Shown here one piece after another: positions 1-7,820 of a DNA stretch of 48,007 nt (position 1 is the first letter of the stretch; each line of letters starts with the position of its first letter). The notes below the pieces were generated by a model. That model worked only from the letters and a program-made list of their open reading frames with translations, had not been told where the DNA came from and made no database searches. This DNA is from a bacterium D16-76. Its GTDB lineage: Bacteria > Bacillota > Clostridia > Oscillospirales > Acutalibacteraceae. The translations under genes and the position numbers were made by a program. Where the stretch lies: the NCBI GenBank assembly GCA_009917445.1, contig QZEE01000027.1, positions 1-48,007 of the forward strand, read 5' to 3'.

Positions 1-105
1 CTCCTGCCATTTTCTTGTCCTCCTCTGCTTTGAAGACTATTATATCACACTTTTATTGACGACACCATCTAGATAATCACGCATTTTGTGATTTCTGCAA
101 AGTGT

Positions 106-145
106 AAGAGCCCGACTGTCTCTTTTCTGACAGCCAGGCTCTTTT
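106..145 (+). terminator. Hairpin terminator
   Basis: AAGAGCC at 106-112 pairs with GGCTCTT at 137-143, with a smaller internal CTGTC/GACAG stem. T residues follow on the + strand. The gene it would terminate lies left of the window. Confidence 0.45.
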
Positions 146-196
146 AACCTCAAATTTAACCTCAAACGGGCGGTTTAACCTCATTTTAACCTCAAA
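143..196. repeat. 12-bp direct repeats, TTTAACCTCAAA type
   Basis: Copies at 143-154 and 155-166 are identical and adjacent. A second group lies at 174-183 and 185-196. The repeat differs in sequence from the GTGTGGTCAAAA repeats of the neighbouring element but has the same 12-bp period and the same position relative to the attachment core. I read them as arm-type binding sites of a second integrase (inference). Confidence 0.5.
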
Positions 197-238
197 TTTC
201 AGAGTTTTTTCGCCACAAATCAGGACAAAAAGAGATAG

Positions 239-303
239 CAAAAACCCGCCTAAACCTAGTGTTTAAGCGGGTTTCCCATGGTGGGCGCTAACGGACTTGA
301 ACC
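239..303. repeat. attL: 65-bp attachment repeat with tRNA-Val 3' end
   Basis: This 65-bp segment matches 18116-18180 with one mismatch (C at 250 against T at 18127). It contains the last ~25 nt of tRNA-Val including the encoded CCA (minus strand, 279-303) and the tRNA terminator hairpin, but no 5' half of a tRNA. It is therefore a duplicated tRNA end made by integration, and marks the left boundary of a ~17.9-kb element. Confidence 0.9.
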
Positions 304-418
304 ACCCACCCTCCAATTCCACACCATCCCCAATAGGCAAATTCTCGCGCTATAGCTGTGTTTTCACGGCCATATCCCCACTCTCCCACATGCAGGATCC
401 GCCGAAAAATAGAGGGAA

Positions 419-442
419 GTGTGGTCAAAAGTGTGGTCAAAA
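419..442. repeat. Integrase arm-type repeats, left end
   Basis: Two adjacent identical 12-mers GTGTGGTCAAAA lie at 419-430 and 431-442. The same tandem pair occurs at 18087-18110 near the right attachment repeat. Direct repeats just inside both ends of an element with an AP2-like N-terminal tyrosine integrase are what arm-type binding sites look like; the binding itself is inferred. Confidence 0.65.
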
Positions 443-452
443 GAGCCACCGA

Positions 453-1652
453 TTAATAGTCCTCCCTCAGCAAAAAATCTGCCAGGTGCACAATTCTCAC
501 ACCCTGGATATTGCCTGCCGCAAGCTCATCCAGCGTCACCACGTACTTAGGGTAATGGTCCCGGATCTCCAGCAGGTTTGCCACCTCCCGGTCGGATTCC
601 TCCGGCAGATTGCGGCACGCCTGTACATAGATACGCTCGTCACGCCGCACCGCCACAAAGTCGATCTCTTTCGTCTCGTTTTTGCCGATGTAGACCTCAT
701 AGCCTTTCCTGCGGAGCTCAAAGTACACGATGTTTTCCAGCATTGCGGCAACGGATTTCGGATTAAAGCCCATCATGCAGTATTTCAGCGAAGCATCGGC
801 CAAATAGAATTTCTCCTGGATTTTCAGCACGGCTTTCCCCTGCAAATCGTAGCGCTGGCAGCGGTAGATCACAAAGGCTTTCTCCAGCCATTCCAGGTAG
901 TTATACACCGATTCTACCGAAAGGGAGCGCCCCTGGCTTTTCAAAAACTTCACAATGGCGTTAGCGGAAAAAGTCTTGCCCACATTCTCTATGACATACT
1001 TGACAACGCGGTTAAAGAGGTCAAAGTTTGTGATATTGTGCCGCCGGGTGATATCATGGGTGATTACAGAATGATAAATCCCTTCCACGATTTGATAAGC
1101 CGAACCCTCATCAAAATGACTTAGCGCTATGATGGGGAAGCCGCCCATGCGGATATACTCGGGAAGCAACTCTTTCGGCGTGCGTCCGTCTGCCTTTTTG
1201 AAATCCAGATATTCGGAAAAAGACAGCGTATACACTGGGATCAGGACATACCGCCCGCTTAAATAAGTGGAGATCTCGCTGGACATAAGCTTGGAATTCG
1301 AGCCGGTCACATAAATATCTGTATTCCCATTTTCCAGCAAGCTGTTGACGGCCTTTTCCCAGCCGGTAATTTCCTGTACTTCATCCAGAAGCAGATAGTA
1401 CCGCCCACCATCCTTCATCTTTTCTTTGATGCCGCCATACATATCCTTATCTGTCATGCCGTCGTCAAAATCTTCTGACGTATAGCGCATACAGATTACG
1501 TGGTCTTCAGGAACGCCGCTTTTCATAAAGTCGCCTTTGAGCATTTCCAGAATCGTCGATTTCCCGCAGCGGCGCACACCCGCGAGGATTTTCACCAGCG
1601 GCACGTCCCGGTAAGTTTTCAATGCGTTCATATAGTGCGGCCGGATTATCAT
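453..1652 (-). CDS. AAA ATPase, AAA_14/DUF4143 family
   Basis: This 399-aa protein has a Walker A motif at residues 25-33 (GVRRCGKST) and a Walker B at about 87-91 (LLLDE). The C-terminal half has the features of DUF4143 (a PD-(D/E)XK-like nuclease fold family), including an EIDFVAVR stretch. Members of this family are common solitary genes in mobile and defence-rich regions, and their cellular role is not established. Start: ATG at 1652 preceded by AAGGGGG. A good sigma-A promoter lies at 1674-1702. It is the leftmost gene of the element and is transcribed separately from the toxin operon, which ends 430 bp away. It looks intact. Confidence 0.85.
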   Translation of the reverse strand: MIIRPHYMNALKTYRDVPLVKILAGVRRCGKSTILEMLKGDFMKSGVPEDHVICMRYTSEDFDDGMTDKDMYGGIKEKMKDGGRYYLLLDEVQEITGWEKAVNSLLENGNTDIYVTGSNSKLMSSEISTYLSGRYVLIPVYTLSFSEYLDFKKADGRTPKELLPEYIRMGGFPIIALSHFDEGSAYQIVEGIYHSVITHDITRRHNITNFDLFNRVVKYVIENVGKTFSANAIVKFLKSQGRSLSVESVYNYLEWLEKAFVIYRCQRYDLQGKAVLKIQEKFYLADASLKYCMMGFNPKSVAAMLENIVYFELRRKGYEVYIGKNETKEIDFVAVRRDERIYVQACRNLPEESDREVANLLEIRDHYPKYVVTLDELAAGNIQGVRIVHLADFLLREDY

Positions 1653-1673
1653 GGCAATGCCCCCTTTGCTGGT

Positions 1674-1702
1674 AGTATACCGAAAAACGCAGGAATATTC
1701 AA
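1674..1702 (-). promoter_or_regulatory. Sigma-A promoter for the DUF4143 ATPase
   Basis: On the minus strand TTGAAT (1702-1697) is followed, after 17 bp, by TATACT (1679-1674), about 20 bp upstream of the ATPase start codon. Confidence 0.6.
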
Positions 1703-1809
1703 GAGCTTTTTCTGATTTTTAGAAAAAACTCCTTGAAACTCGCTATAATGATCCCCCTGCAAAAGAAATAATAAATTATCCTGCCCTCTGCCAATAGTTA
1801 GGATTCTTG

Positions 1810-1836
1810 CACCTCCGTATAACCGAGGTGTTTTTT
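1810..1836 (+). terminator. Small hairpin terminator on the + strand
   Basis: CACCTC (1810-1815) pairs with GAGGTG (1825-1830) and is followed by six T residues. No + strand gene ends here. A TATAAT at 1744-1749 could start a ~85-nt transcript ending at this hairpin, but no -35 box is evident. Confidence 0.4.
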
Positions 1837-1865
1837 AGTGCCTGTTTTTAAGAGGCATTGTGCTG

Positions 1866-1894
1866 TTGACACAACCGACAAATTTTGCTATCAT
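1866..1894 (+). promoter_or_regulatory. Strong consensus promoter without an obvious gene
   Basis: A perfect -35 TTGACA (1866-1871), a 17-bp spacer and TATCAT (1889-1894) point rightwards on the + strand. Downstream there is no good reading frame before the hairpin at 2041-2071, so the likely product is a short RNA. Confidence 0.6.
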
Positions 1895-1899
1895 ATACT

Positions 1900-2071
1900 C
1901 ATAATATGCAGGAGGATGCGGGTCTCATTCTCCTACCTGCAAGCTTCCTGTGGTGAATTGTGGCACCCGGGATTTTGGGGGCGGGAACGCCCCTGGAACC
2001 GAGATGTTGCCTGTGAAAACAGGCTGAATGGAATATAAAATAAAGGGGTAAGGAAAAGCCTTGCCCCTTTG
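1900..2071 (+). ncRNA. Candidate structured small RNA, ~170 nt
   Basis: The transcript expected from the promoter at 1866-1894 would run from about 1900 to the hairpin at 2041-2071. It contains several local hairpins: GCAGG/CCTGC around 1908-1940, GGGGCG/CGCCCC near 1977-1994, and GCCTG/CAGGC at about 2009-2024. It is antisense to no gene and lies immediately beyond the end of the toxin-immunity genes. A 16-codon ORF starts at 1905 but has no separate ribosome site. I do not recognise an RNA family; the existence of the RNA is inferred from promoter plus terminator. Confidence 0.4.
2041..2071. terminator. Bidirectional terminator after the SUKH gene
   Basis: An AAAGGGG(T)AAGG arm pairs with CCTTGCCCCTTT around an AAAAG loop. 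On the minus strand the stem is followed by a T-rich tract (2040-2030), so it ends the long minus-strand operon. On the + strand it could end the small RNA. Confidence 0.7.
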
Positions 2072-2083
2072 CGTTTTGCAAAA

Positions 2084-2620
2084 CTAGATTTCAACTGTTT
2101 CTTGGTGAAAAGCCGAATACTTATCTATCTCTTTTTGCCATAGCTCCCGCAATGCATCCGAAATGTTATTCCCCCTACCGCGACTAATCAATTCTGCTTC
2201 TCTTTGTGCAACAGGCTTTAAATGCTTTGGGTCTATTTCTTTGCTATCTACCAAGTTAAAAAATTGTTTTAGATTGTCAGCAATCTTTGTCATAAGATTG
2301 TTTTTTTCATGGTCTGAAAAACTAATGCTGCCATCACGTAAAGAAATTACCATTTGATTGCCAAAAGAATCAAAGGCAACAGGAAGATAAGCCGAGTTAT
2401 TAAATTCAGCCAAATCCAAATCTGAGTAGCTGTATTTGACATCGCCAACTCCATAGAAAGCCACAATATCCGAAGAAATCCCGTTAATAGAGAAAGAGGT
2501 CTCTGGAGTTTCTCCGCCATTATATTTTTCCAAAAAAGTTTTCAGGTCTTCAGGCATATTAGAACAGACTTTTAGGATATCTTCCTGTTTTGCTGTCCCA
2601 AATTTAGAAATAAGCATCAT
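2084..2620 (-). CDS. SMI1/KNR4 (SUKH) family immunity protein
   Basis: This 178-aa protein has the SUKH pattern in its first ~120 residues: a helix ending in PEDLKTFLEKYNGG, then a beta-rich core with YLPVAFDSFGNQM. SUKH proteins are the commonest immunity proteins of bacterial polymorphic toxin systems and bind nuclease toxins. Its start overlaps the stop of the upstream LHH nuclease by 4 bp (ATGA), so the two are translationally coupled, as expected for toxin and antidote. The DNA here is visibly more AT-rich than the upstream ATPase and dynamin genes. A terminator follows. That it neutralises the adjacent nuclease is inferred from position and family. Confidence 0.88.
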   Translation of the reverse strand: MMLISKFGTAKQEDILKVCSNMPEDLKTFLEKYNGGETPETSFSINGISSDIVAFYGVGDVKYSYSDLDLAEFNNSAYLPVAFDSFGNQMVISLRDGSISFSDHEKNNLMTKIADNLKQFFNLVDSKEIDPKHLKPVAQREAELISRGRGNNISDALRELWQKEIDKYSAFHQETVEI

Positions 2621-3285
2621 TCTGCCCCCTTATAAATGCTGTGTCCTCCGGCATGGGTAAACTTTTTGTGGTAATCTTCTTTAACCAACTGCATAACGCC
2701 GTTTTCTGTATCATGGTGAAGCGCATACCCATCTGGAATGTCAGTCAAGCCGTATTCTTCTTCAAGTTTCTCCAGATAAAGCTGCTTATCCTTATTCCTG
2801 TCTCCAGAGAATTCTCCAATGTTTATGTCATGGATTTCTCGATGTTTTGCTTCAGGTGGAAAAACTATTTTCCCATCTATGTATTGGGCAGAATGCCCCT
2901 CTGCATCCGTATATGTCCATACGTTTTTTCCATCAATTTCCTCAATTTTGATTCGCCCACCATTGTCAAACCATTTTGCGATGTTAGGCGAGTTAGGCGG
3001 TTTATTCTCCTTGATTTCTCCATAAGTTTGTCCAAGATCTTCTTTCATGGAGTCCAGACTGGTGAATTCAGTAGGCTTAGCGGTTAGCTCTGATGTCGCT
3101 TTTTCCGCTGCACTAAAGCGCCCTCCTTGCCCAGAATCATCCGGCAGATCTGAGTTAAACCGCCTTTCTCCCAAATCGTCCGGCAATTCCGATTTAAACC
3201 TCTTTCCACCAGAATCATCGGGAAGTTCGCTTTGAAAACGGGAAAGAGTGGATTCAATAGCGCCTTTTACTTCTGAAAATGGCAT
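2617..3285 (-). CDS. LHH-type HNH/EndoVII nuclease toxin with LPDD repeats
   Basis: This 222-aa protein has a C-terminal nuclease domain of the LHH class of the HNH/EndoVII superfamily: L189-H190-H191, then H206, H211 and H215 as further candidate metal or catalytic residues. Toxins of this class cut DNA or RNA in target cells. The N-terminus has no secretion signal. Residues 16-55 are three 13-residue repeats of the form RF-x-S-(E/D)-LPDD-x-G, which may be a sorting or docking segment. ATG at 3285 lies 1 bp after the HerA stop codon. It is immediately followed by the overlapping SUKH immunity gene. Unlike typical polymorphic toxins it is short and lacks a long RHS or PT-type trafficking region, so the neighbouring ATPase may be its partner (inference). 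Confidence 0.85.
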   Translation of the reverse strand: MPFSEVKGAIESTLSRFQSELPDDSGGKRFKSELPDDLGERRFNSDLPDDSGQGGRFSAAEKATSELTAKPTEFTSLDSMKEDLGQTYGEIKENKPPNSPNIAKWFDNGGRIKIEEIDGKNVWTYTDAEGHSAQYIDGKIVFPPEAKHREIHDINIGEFSGDRNKDKQLYLEKLEEEYGLTDIPDGYALHHDTENGVMQLVKEDYHKKFTHAGGHSIYKGAE

Positions 3286-3286
3286 A

Positions 3287-6200
3287 TTACATAATCCCCC
3301 TTAACCGTTTCAGCTCCTGATAGTGGTTAGAGTCTTCCTTGACAAGCTTTATGGCATACGAAAAAATATCTTTTCGTATCTCAGCCGCTAAATCATCTGA
3401 TACATGCAGTCTATCCATAATGGATTGCCTTGTCGTAGCAGCCCGAATTTTGTCCCCATACAGGCTGCCTTCTTCATTTTGAATCAGTGTCTTACCCTTT
3501 ACAAGGCAATACAGCATCTCCTGTTTTTCATCTTCTGAAAGTTGCTTACCCTGTAAGCAATCCACCAACTGTCTTTTGGGAACTGGGCCAGCATCCAGGG
3601 TGTCTATCCACTGTTTAAGGGCATCGACCGTCTCTTCCATAAGCTCTTCCCTCTCTTTTATGCCGAACAAGATCTTCCTAAAGAGCGCATCCGTATTCCA
3701 GCTCGGTGCCTGGGAAGAAGGGTCATAGACAAATTTTCCCCCTCCCGCAAACTTGTCCACCTTACACAAAACGGGTTCTAACCAATGGTTCTGAAAAACA
3801 GCTGCCACGCCAATGTCCAGCTTAGCCAGTTCTGCCGTCTGGTCCTCGTTCAGCCCTGCCGCCTTGCCGACCAACTCGCGGTCGGATTCCTCTGGAAGCC
3901 GCATGATAATTTTCGTATTGGTATTGCGGATTACTGCCATATCCAAAAGGCCAGGGGCTTGGTCAGCAATGATAAAGCCCTCTCCGTACGTTCTCATTTC
4001 TGCAATGGCGTTTGTAAGCATTTCTACAGATTTCCCCTGTAAATTGGAGCTTTCCTGGCTCTGTTCCGTGGCAGTACGGCGCAAAAGGTTATGGGCCTCT
4101 TCCAAAACGGTTACATGGCGTAGCTCTTGATTGGCCTGCCCGTCTTCTTCCCTTTGTGCCATACGGTATTCCTGAAGCTTCAAGACTAAAATACCCATCA
4201 GTAAAGCTTTCGTTTCCGAGGAACCCACACGGCTCAAGTCCACAATCACATTCCGGTCAAAGAGGAGATCATTCCCTAACTCGTCATTTGCGCATAGCAC
4301 CTGGCCATTAATGCCGTTTGTCAGGGATTCCAGCCGGGTCAGCAGGGCACCCTTGTAGTCGCCCTGGGTGTCGCCAGAGAAGCCTTTGCTATCTACAATA
4401 GCGGGCAACGCTCTCATAACATCTAAAAAGGTTGGGAATAAACCTGTAGCACAGGTGGACATGCCTAAGCTCCAGCCGCAATTTACATAGGCCTGTTCGA
4501 TAGCGCCCTTCAAAACAGCAGGCATAGCCGCATACATAGGCCAGCAGGCGTTGAATACTTCCACCAGGCGGTCAATATGCTCCAGTATATGGGCGTCCTC
4601 TGGAAAAGAGAAGGGATTAAGCCGGAGCAAGGGGGCTTTCTTGGGGTTCGTGCCGTATACGGAAACGCCCGGACACCCGTCCAGTATATCTTTGTATTCT
4701 CCTTTGGCGGGCTCTATCACCAAAAACCTGACAGGGAGTTCCGCAGTAAAACATAGCTCATCCAGTAGCTTGCAGACGGTGTTGGATTTGCCTGTACCAG
4801 TGGAACCGGTGATGAAGGTGTGCATTGTCATGCTTTGCGGATCAAGACAAACATCGGTTTCCGTTTCCCGGCCTAAATGATGGATCTTTCCTAGGTTAAC
4901 CGTCCTGCTCTCGGCGTCCTTTTGATAGCTCAAAATCTCCTGAGCAAAAACGGCATGTTCAATCACCGGAAGCCCCTTAACCGATTTTCGAGGTAGCCCC
5001 AACTGGATGGCAAGCTCGTTTGTGCTGGCTATCACAGCCGGATCCACCTCCAACTGCCCAGCAACAGGGTTATCGGGGATTTCATAAAGGAACTGGGGAT
5101 GCATAAAATTGGTGACATATTTTGCAACTTCCGCCATAGTATGGCCACTCACCCAGGTGTTTACCGCAGACATCTCTAAACCGCTTTGTCCACCGGATAC
5201 AAGGGAACGGTACATGTTGGCGGCAGATTCCGCTTCAGCTGCACTTTCTGCCAAAAAATAGGCGGCAAAATCCCACATACCGATGCTCTCGCACTCGTCC
5301 AGCCGTTCCATCTGTTTCTCCAGCCGTTGGAGGGCGTTGACCAGTTCGCGGTTCTGAACGTTCAGCGTAACGGCCTGGGAATTGCCAAACGCCGCCGTCA
5401 AAGCCTTTGTTTGGGCGGAGCTTGTCCCGGAGGTGAGGCTTTTCCCCTTAGTCTGTTGGGTGCCCGTGCTGTCCGAGATGGTCTTGGTAGTCCCCTGGCT
5501 TTGGCCCTTCGTATTTCCTGTCGTATCAGAAAACGTCAGCCCATATGTAAGGCTTCGAGAAACCGCATCCGATACGGAATCTGAGTGAGACGTGCCATGC
5601 GTCTCGCTCTCTGATGTGCTGACGGAAACACCAGCATTGGGACCACCCGGCGTGCCTACGCCCACATAAGTCCCTGCGGTTGATGTTTCAGTCGTGGAAT
5701 CATTCCAGCCATCTACCGCTCCCACTGTGTGGGAATTTCCTTCGGTAGCAGCCATGTTGCTGCCCCGCATGCGGTTCTCCGAATAGCTGGAATTTGTCGT
5801 ATTGGACTGCGCGTTTGCTATCGTCTTTGTCTCAGTCAGGCTGGCACTCATCGTATCGGAAGTGGAATCTGACTGTCCTTGCATGTCGCTCTGCGAGACG
5901 CTGGCGTTTTTATTTATGGAGAAATTGTACTGCATATTGGCAAAAGGGGACAGCAAGGTGTAAATGCGCTCATACTCTCTCCTGGTTTTCAGCAGTTCCT
6001 GATGCTGTATATTGTTGGCTATACAAACAGCGGTATAGGCTTTCCCCTGCATGCTGTAAACAAACTTCTCCAGCCCCTGGACGTAGCTCTTGTCCTCTGT
6101 TGGATCCTGCCCCTGCTTATAATCCGCTATACAGCTCACGCTGGAAACACACCCTACCCGCAAAGCCTCAAGGCTGGCAGTCAACTCTTCGTTATAGTGG

Positions 6201-6703
6201 TCAGCGATGTTGCTTCCTGGGAAAAGCCCCAAAAGACTCTGCTCGAGCATCCTCCGCATGGTGCCTGTTGAATATTGCTCATCGCGGGAACGGACACCTA
6301 AATAAAAATTATTTGTCTGCCCATCGCTCTGAATCATCAGAACCAAAGTGCAGGGCTTGCTGGACAAGGCGTTGAACACCGTAGCGAGTTTGTATGGCGA
6401 AAACTCGTCTTCCTGGTACACCAGCTCAGTTATGCGAAAAAACTGGATCTGCTGCAGGGACTTCAACTTGTCCTCCTCCAAAGGCACCACCTCACAGCTT
6501 TGCAAGGAAGACATGTAGTCCTTCATCACCTCGCTGTCAATAATCGCAAGGCAGTTTTGAAGGTTCTGCTGCAAGGTCTGATAAAGAAAATCATCCGGCA
6601 AATCCGTGTAAAGAGTCTCCGCGCTGTTCAACTTGCTAGAGACTGGCTCAACCGCAGGCGCTGATAAGACTTGCGTCGACTGGCGCATTTCGTTCCATTT
6701 CAA
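3287..6703 (-). CDS. HerA/FtsK-like ATPase, large, with Ser/Thr-rich insert
   Basis: This 1138-aa protein has a RecA-fold ATPase of the HerA/VirB4/FtsK group: Walker A at about residues 630-640 (GSTGTGKSNT) and Walker B near 864 (VTVLEEAHNLL), followed by a GEGFIIADQAPGLL sensor stretch. Residues 1-255 are a mixed alpha/beta region of unknown type. Roughly residues 268-420 are a low-complexity Ser/Thr/Gly/Asn tract (many SDS, TSE, GTSHS words) with no predicted fold. Such ATPases pump DNA or protein, or act with nucleases in anti-phage complexes. The start is TTG at 6703, chosen because of an AGGA ribosome site 6 nt upstream and TTGA overlap with the preceding stop. The N-terminus carries TDLPDDF (residues 33-39), echoing the LPDD repeats of the toxin. 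Confidence 0.85.
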   Translation of the reverse strand: MKWNEMRQSTQVLSAPAVEPVSSKLNSAETLYTDLPDDFLYQTLQQNLQNCLAIIDSEVMKDYMSSLQSCEVVPLEEDKLKSLQQIQFFRITELVYQEDEFSPYKLATVFNALSSKPCTLVLMIQSDGQTNNFYLGVRSRDEQYSTGTMRRMLEQSLLGLFPGSNIADHYNEELTASLEALRVGCVSSVSCIADYKQGQDPTEDKSYVQGLEKFVYSMQGKAYTAVCIANNIQHQELLKTRREYERIYTLLSPFANMQYNFSINKNASVSQSDMQGQSDSTSDTMSASLTETKTIANAQSNTTNSSYSENRMRGSNMAATEGNSHTVGAVDGWNDSTTETSTAGTYVGVGTPGGPNAGVSVSTSESETHGTSHSDSVSDAVSRSLTYGLTFSDTTGNTKGQSQGTTKTISDSTGTQQTKGKSLTSGTSSAQTKALTAAFGNSQAVTLNVQNRELVNALQRLEKQMERLDECESIGMWDFAAYFLAESAAEAESAANMYRSLVSGGQSGLEMSAVNTWVSGHTMAEVAKYVTNFMHPQFLYEIPDNPVAGQLEVDPAVIASTNELAIQLGLPRKSVKGLPVIEHAVFAQEILSYQKDAESRTVNLGKIHHLGRETETDVCLDPQSMTMHTFITGSTGTGKSNTVCKLLDELCFTAELPVRFLVIEPAKGEYKDILDGCPGVSVYGTNPKKAPLLRLNPFSFPEDAHILEHIDRLVEVFNACWPMYAAMPAVLKGAIEQAYVNCGWSLGMSTCATGLFPTFLDVMRALPAIVDSKGFSGDTQGDYKGALLTRLESLTNGINGQVLCANDELGNDLLFDRNVIVDLSRVGSSETKALLMGILVLKLQEYRMAQREEDGQANQELRHVTVLEEAHNLLRRTATEQSQESSNLQGKSVEMLTNAIAEMRTYGEGFIIADQAPGLLDMAVIRNTNTKIIMRLPEESDRELVGKAAGLNEDQTAELAKLDIGVAAVFQNHWLEPVLCKVDKFAGGGKFVYDPSSQAPSWNTDALFRKILFGIKEREELMEETVDALKQWIDTLDAGPVPKRQLVDCLQGKQLSEDEKQEMLYCLVKGKTLIQNEEGSLYGDKIRAATTRQSIMDRLHVSDDLAAEIRKDIFSYAIKLVKEDSNHYQELKRLRGIM

Positions 6704-7077
6704 TTTGCTTCCTTCCCTTCCAAAGTGCTTTTCTTGAGCTTGAAAAATTTAGTGAACTGCCGCATGTTCCCGTTTTCTTGGATGACGTGCATGTCAACCC
6801 TGTAAATGTTTTTAACCGACTGAATATTACTTTTCGGCTCATAAACAATACAGTGATGTACCTCTTTATCTGGGCTTTTCAGATAAAGTTCATGAACCAG
6901 CAAATGGGGAAGTTGGCCTGATAGCGCGGTAAATAGCGCGGTAAACTTTTCTTTTGGAACAGAGGAGTTAAATTCCTCGTACGTATCTTCTCTCAAAAGT
7001 CGCCTTTGCCCTTTCAGATCATCATAATATTCTTGCCGTATCAGAGACTTCAAAGAAGATGACAACTTAAGCTCCAT
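6700..7077 (-). CDS. Uncharacterised ~125-aa operon protein
   Basis: I do not recognise this protein. From ATG 7077 it is 125 aa, charged and soluble, beginning MELKLSSSLKSLIRQEYYDD and ending in a lysine-rich strand (KFFKLKKSTLEG). The open frame extends to 7227, but the extra 50 codons overlap the membrane-anchor region of the upstream gene in another frame, so I prefer the internal ATG. There is no clear ribosome site for it, and coupling to upstream termination 60 nt away is possible. Its stop overlaps the TTG start of the HerA gene. It sits between the tail-anchored protein and the ATPase, so it may be an adaptor of that complex (inference). Confidence 0.65.
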   Translation of the reverse strand: MELKLSSSLKSLIRQEYYDDLKGQRRLLREDTYEEFNSSVPKEKFTALFTALSGQLPHLLVHELYLKSPDKEVHHCIVYEPKSNIQSVKNIYRVDMHVIQENGNMRQFTKFFKLKKSTLEGKEAN

Positions 7078-7136
7078 ATTTTCACAACGATATATAGGAT
7101 GGAGTGTGTATCCAGAACACAGTTTCTTTTCTTCGT

Positions 7137-7802
7137 CTACATTTCGGGGTTGCCCTGCCTCAGGATCAGCATGATTATCAGCACAATCAATGCCACTGCG
7201 GTCACTCCCCCTAGGACAACCCCCCATAATTTTTTTGATGAAGTACCGCCCTTCTCTTGCTGTCCTTCGCGTTCAAATTGGGCTCTCTTCTGTTCTATTG
7301 CATGCTTTTGAGCCGCCTGCTTTTCGGCGACCTCTTGATTATGCGCATCAATCTGCGCTCTAAGTTCTGCCTTCTGTTCTTCTGCCGTTTTAATAGATAC
7401 TCTCGGCTGAGCCTTCGGCACAGCATTGGCTGGCTGAGCAGACTGCACTGGAGCGGCAGGGGCAGGTCTCACGGCGGCCTGCCGCTCCTTAAGAAGCCGT
7501 TCAACCTTTTCAGCCATAAGAACCTTGGCCACCTTGCGCATGTGGCTCATCCGCCGGTCAGAGAAATTCTTTTTCAAGTCAAGCTTCAGCTTAACCCAAT
7601 ATTCCTCTGTCCACTGAGCGGGGTCACTTGTAAGCGGCGTCAGATTCACATGCTCCTCTAAAAGGTCAGGAATCGCTCTACAATAATTGTAGTCTTCTTC
7701 ATACTTTGTAAAAGTGGGATCATCATCAAGAGCGTCCACAAAGATATATTTTAGTGAAACAATGTCGCCAGCATCCGCATATTGCTTTACCAGTTTTTCC
7801 AT
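7137..7802 (-). CDS. Tail-anchored coiled-coil membrane protein
   Basis: This 221-aa protein has no signal peptide. The first ~105 residues are helical and acidic, followed by a Pro/Ala-rich linker (about 112-135), an Ala/Gln/Glu-rich coiled-coil stretch (about 140-182) and one hydrophobic segment at 192-214 with only seven residues after it. That is the layout of a tail-anchored inner-membrane protein with its bulk in the cytoplasm. I do not recognise a family. ATG 7802 has a GGTGAGG ribosome site. It lies 18 bp after dynamin-like gene B and probably tethers the dynamin/ATPase machinery to the membrane (inference). Confidence 0.75.
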   Translation of the reverse strand: MEKLVKQYADAGDIVSLKYIFVDALDDDPTFTKYEEDYNYCRAIPDLLEEHVNLTPLTSDPAQWTEEYWVKLKLDLKKNFSDRRMSHMRKVAKVLMAEKVERLLKERQAAVRPAPAAPVQSAQPANAVPKAQPRVSIKTAEEQKAELRAQIDAHNQEVAEKQAAQKHAIEQKRAQFEREGQQEKGGTSSKKLWGVVLGGVTAVALIVLIIMLILRQGNPEM

Positions 7803-7820
7803 AAGAGCCTCACCTTCCCA

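Larger units (their letters stand above)
1..238. other. Non-coding flank, possible end of a second integrated element
   Basis: No credible gene is seen. The stretch holds a hairpin at 106-145 (AAGAGCC pairing with GGCTCTT, followed by T residues) and four copies of a TTTAACCTCA-type repeat at 143-154, 155-166, 174-183 and 185-196, partly in a strict 12-bp tandem. The layout (12-bp tandem repeats placed just left of the tRNA-derived attachment core) mirrors the right end of the neighbouring element but with a different repeat sequence. I infer that these are integrase arm sites of another element lying to the left. Confidence 0.4.

Noticed and set aside
279-303. A second tRNA-Val gene at the left end
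   Set aside because: Only the 3' ~25 nt are present; the 5' acceptor, D-arm and anticodon arm are missing, so it is an attachment duplicate.
297-1124. 275-codon + strand frame opposite the DUF4143 ATPase
   Set aside because: It is antisense to a gene with clear Walker motifs, has no ribosome site and begins inside the attachment repeat.
7078-7227. N-terminal 50-codon extension of the 125-aa operon protein
   Set aside because: It is read out of frame through the membrane anchor of the upstream gene and has no matching start signal.
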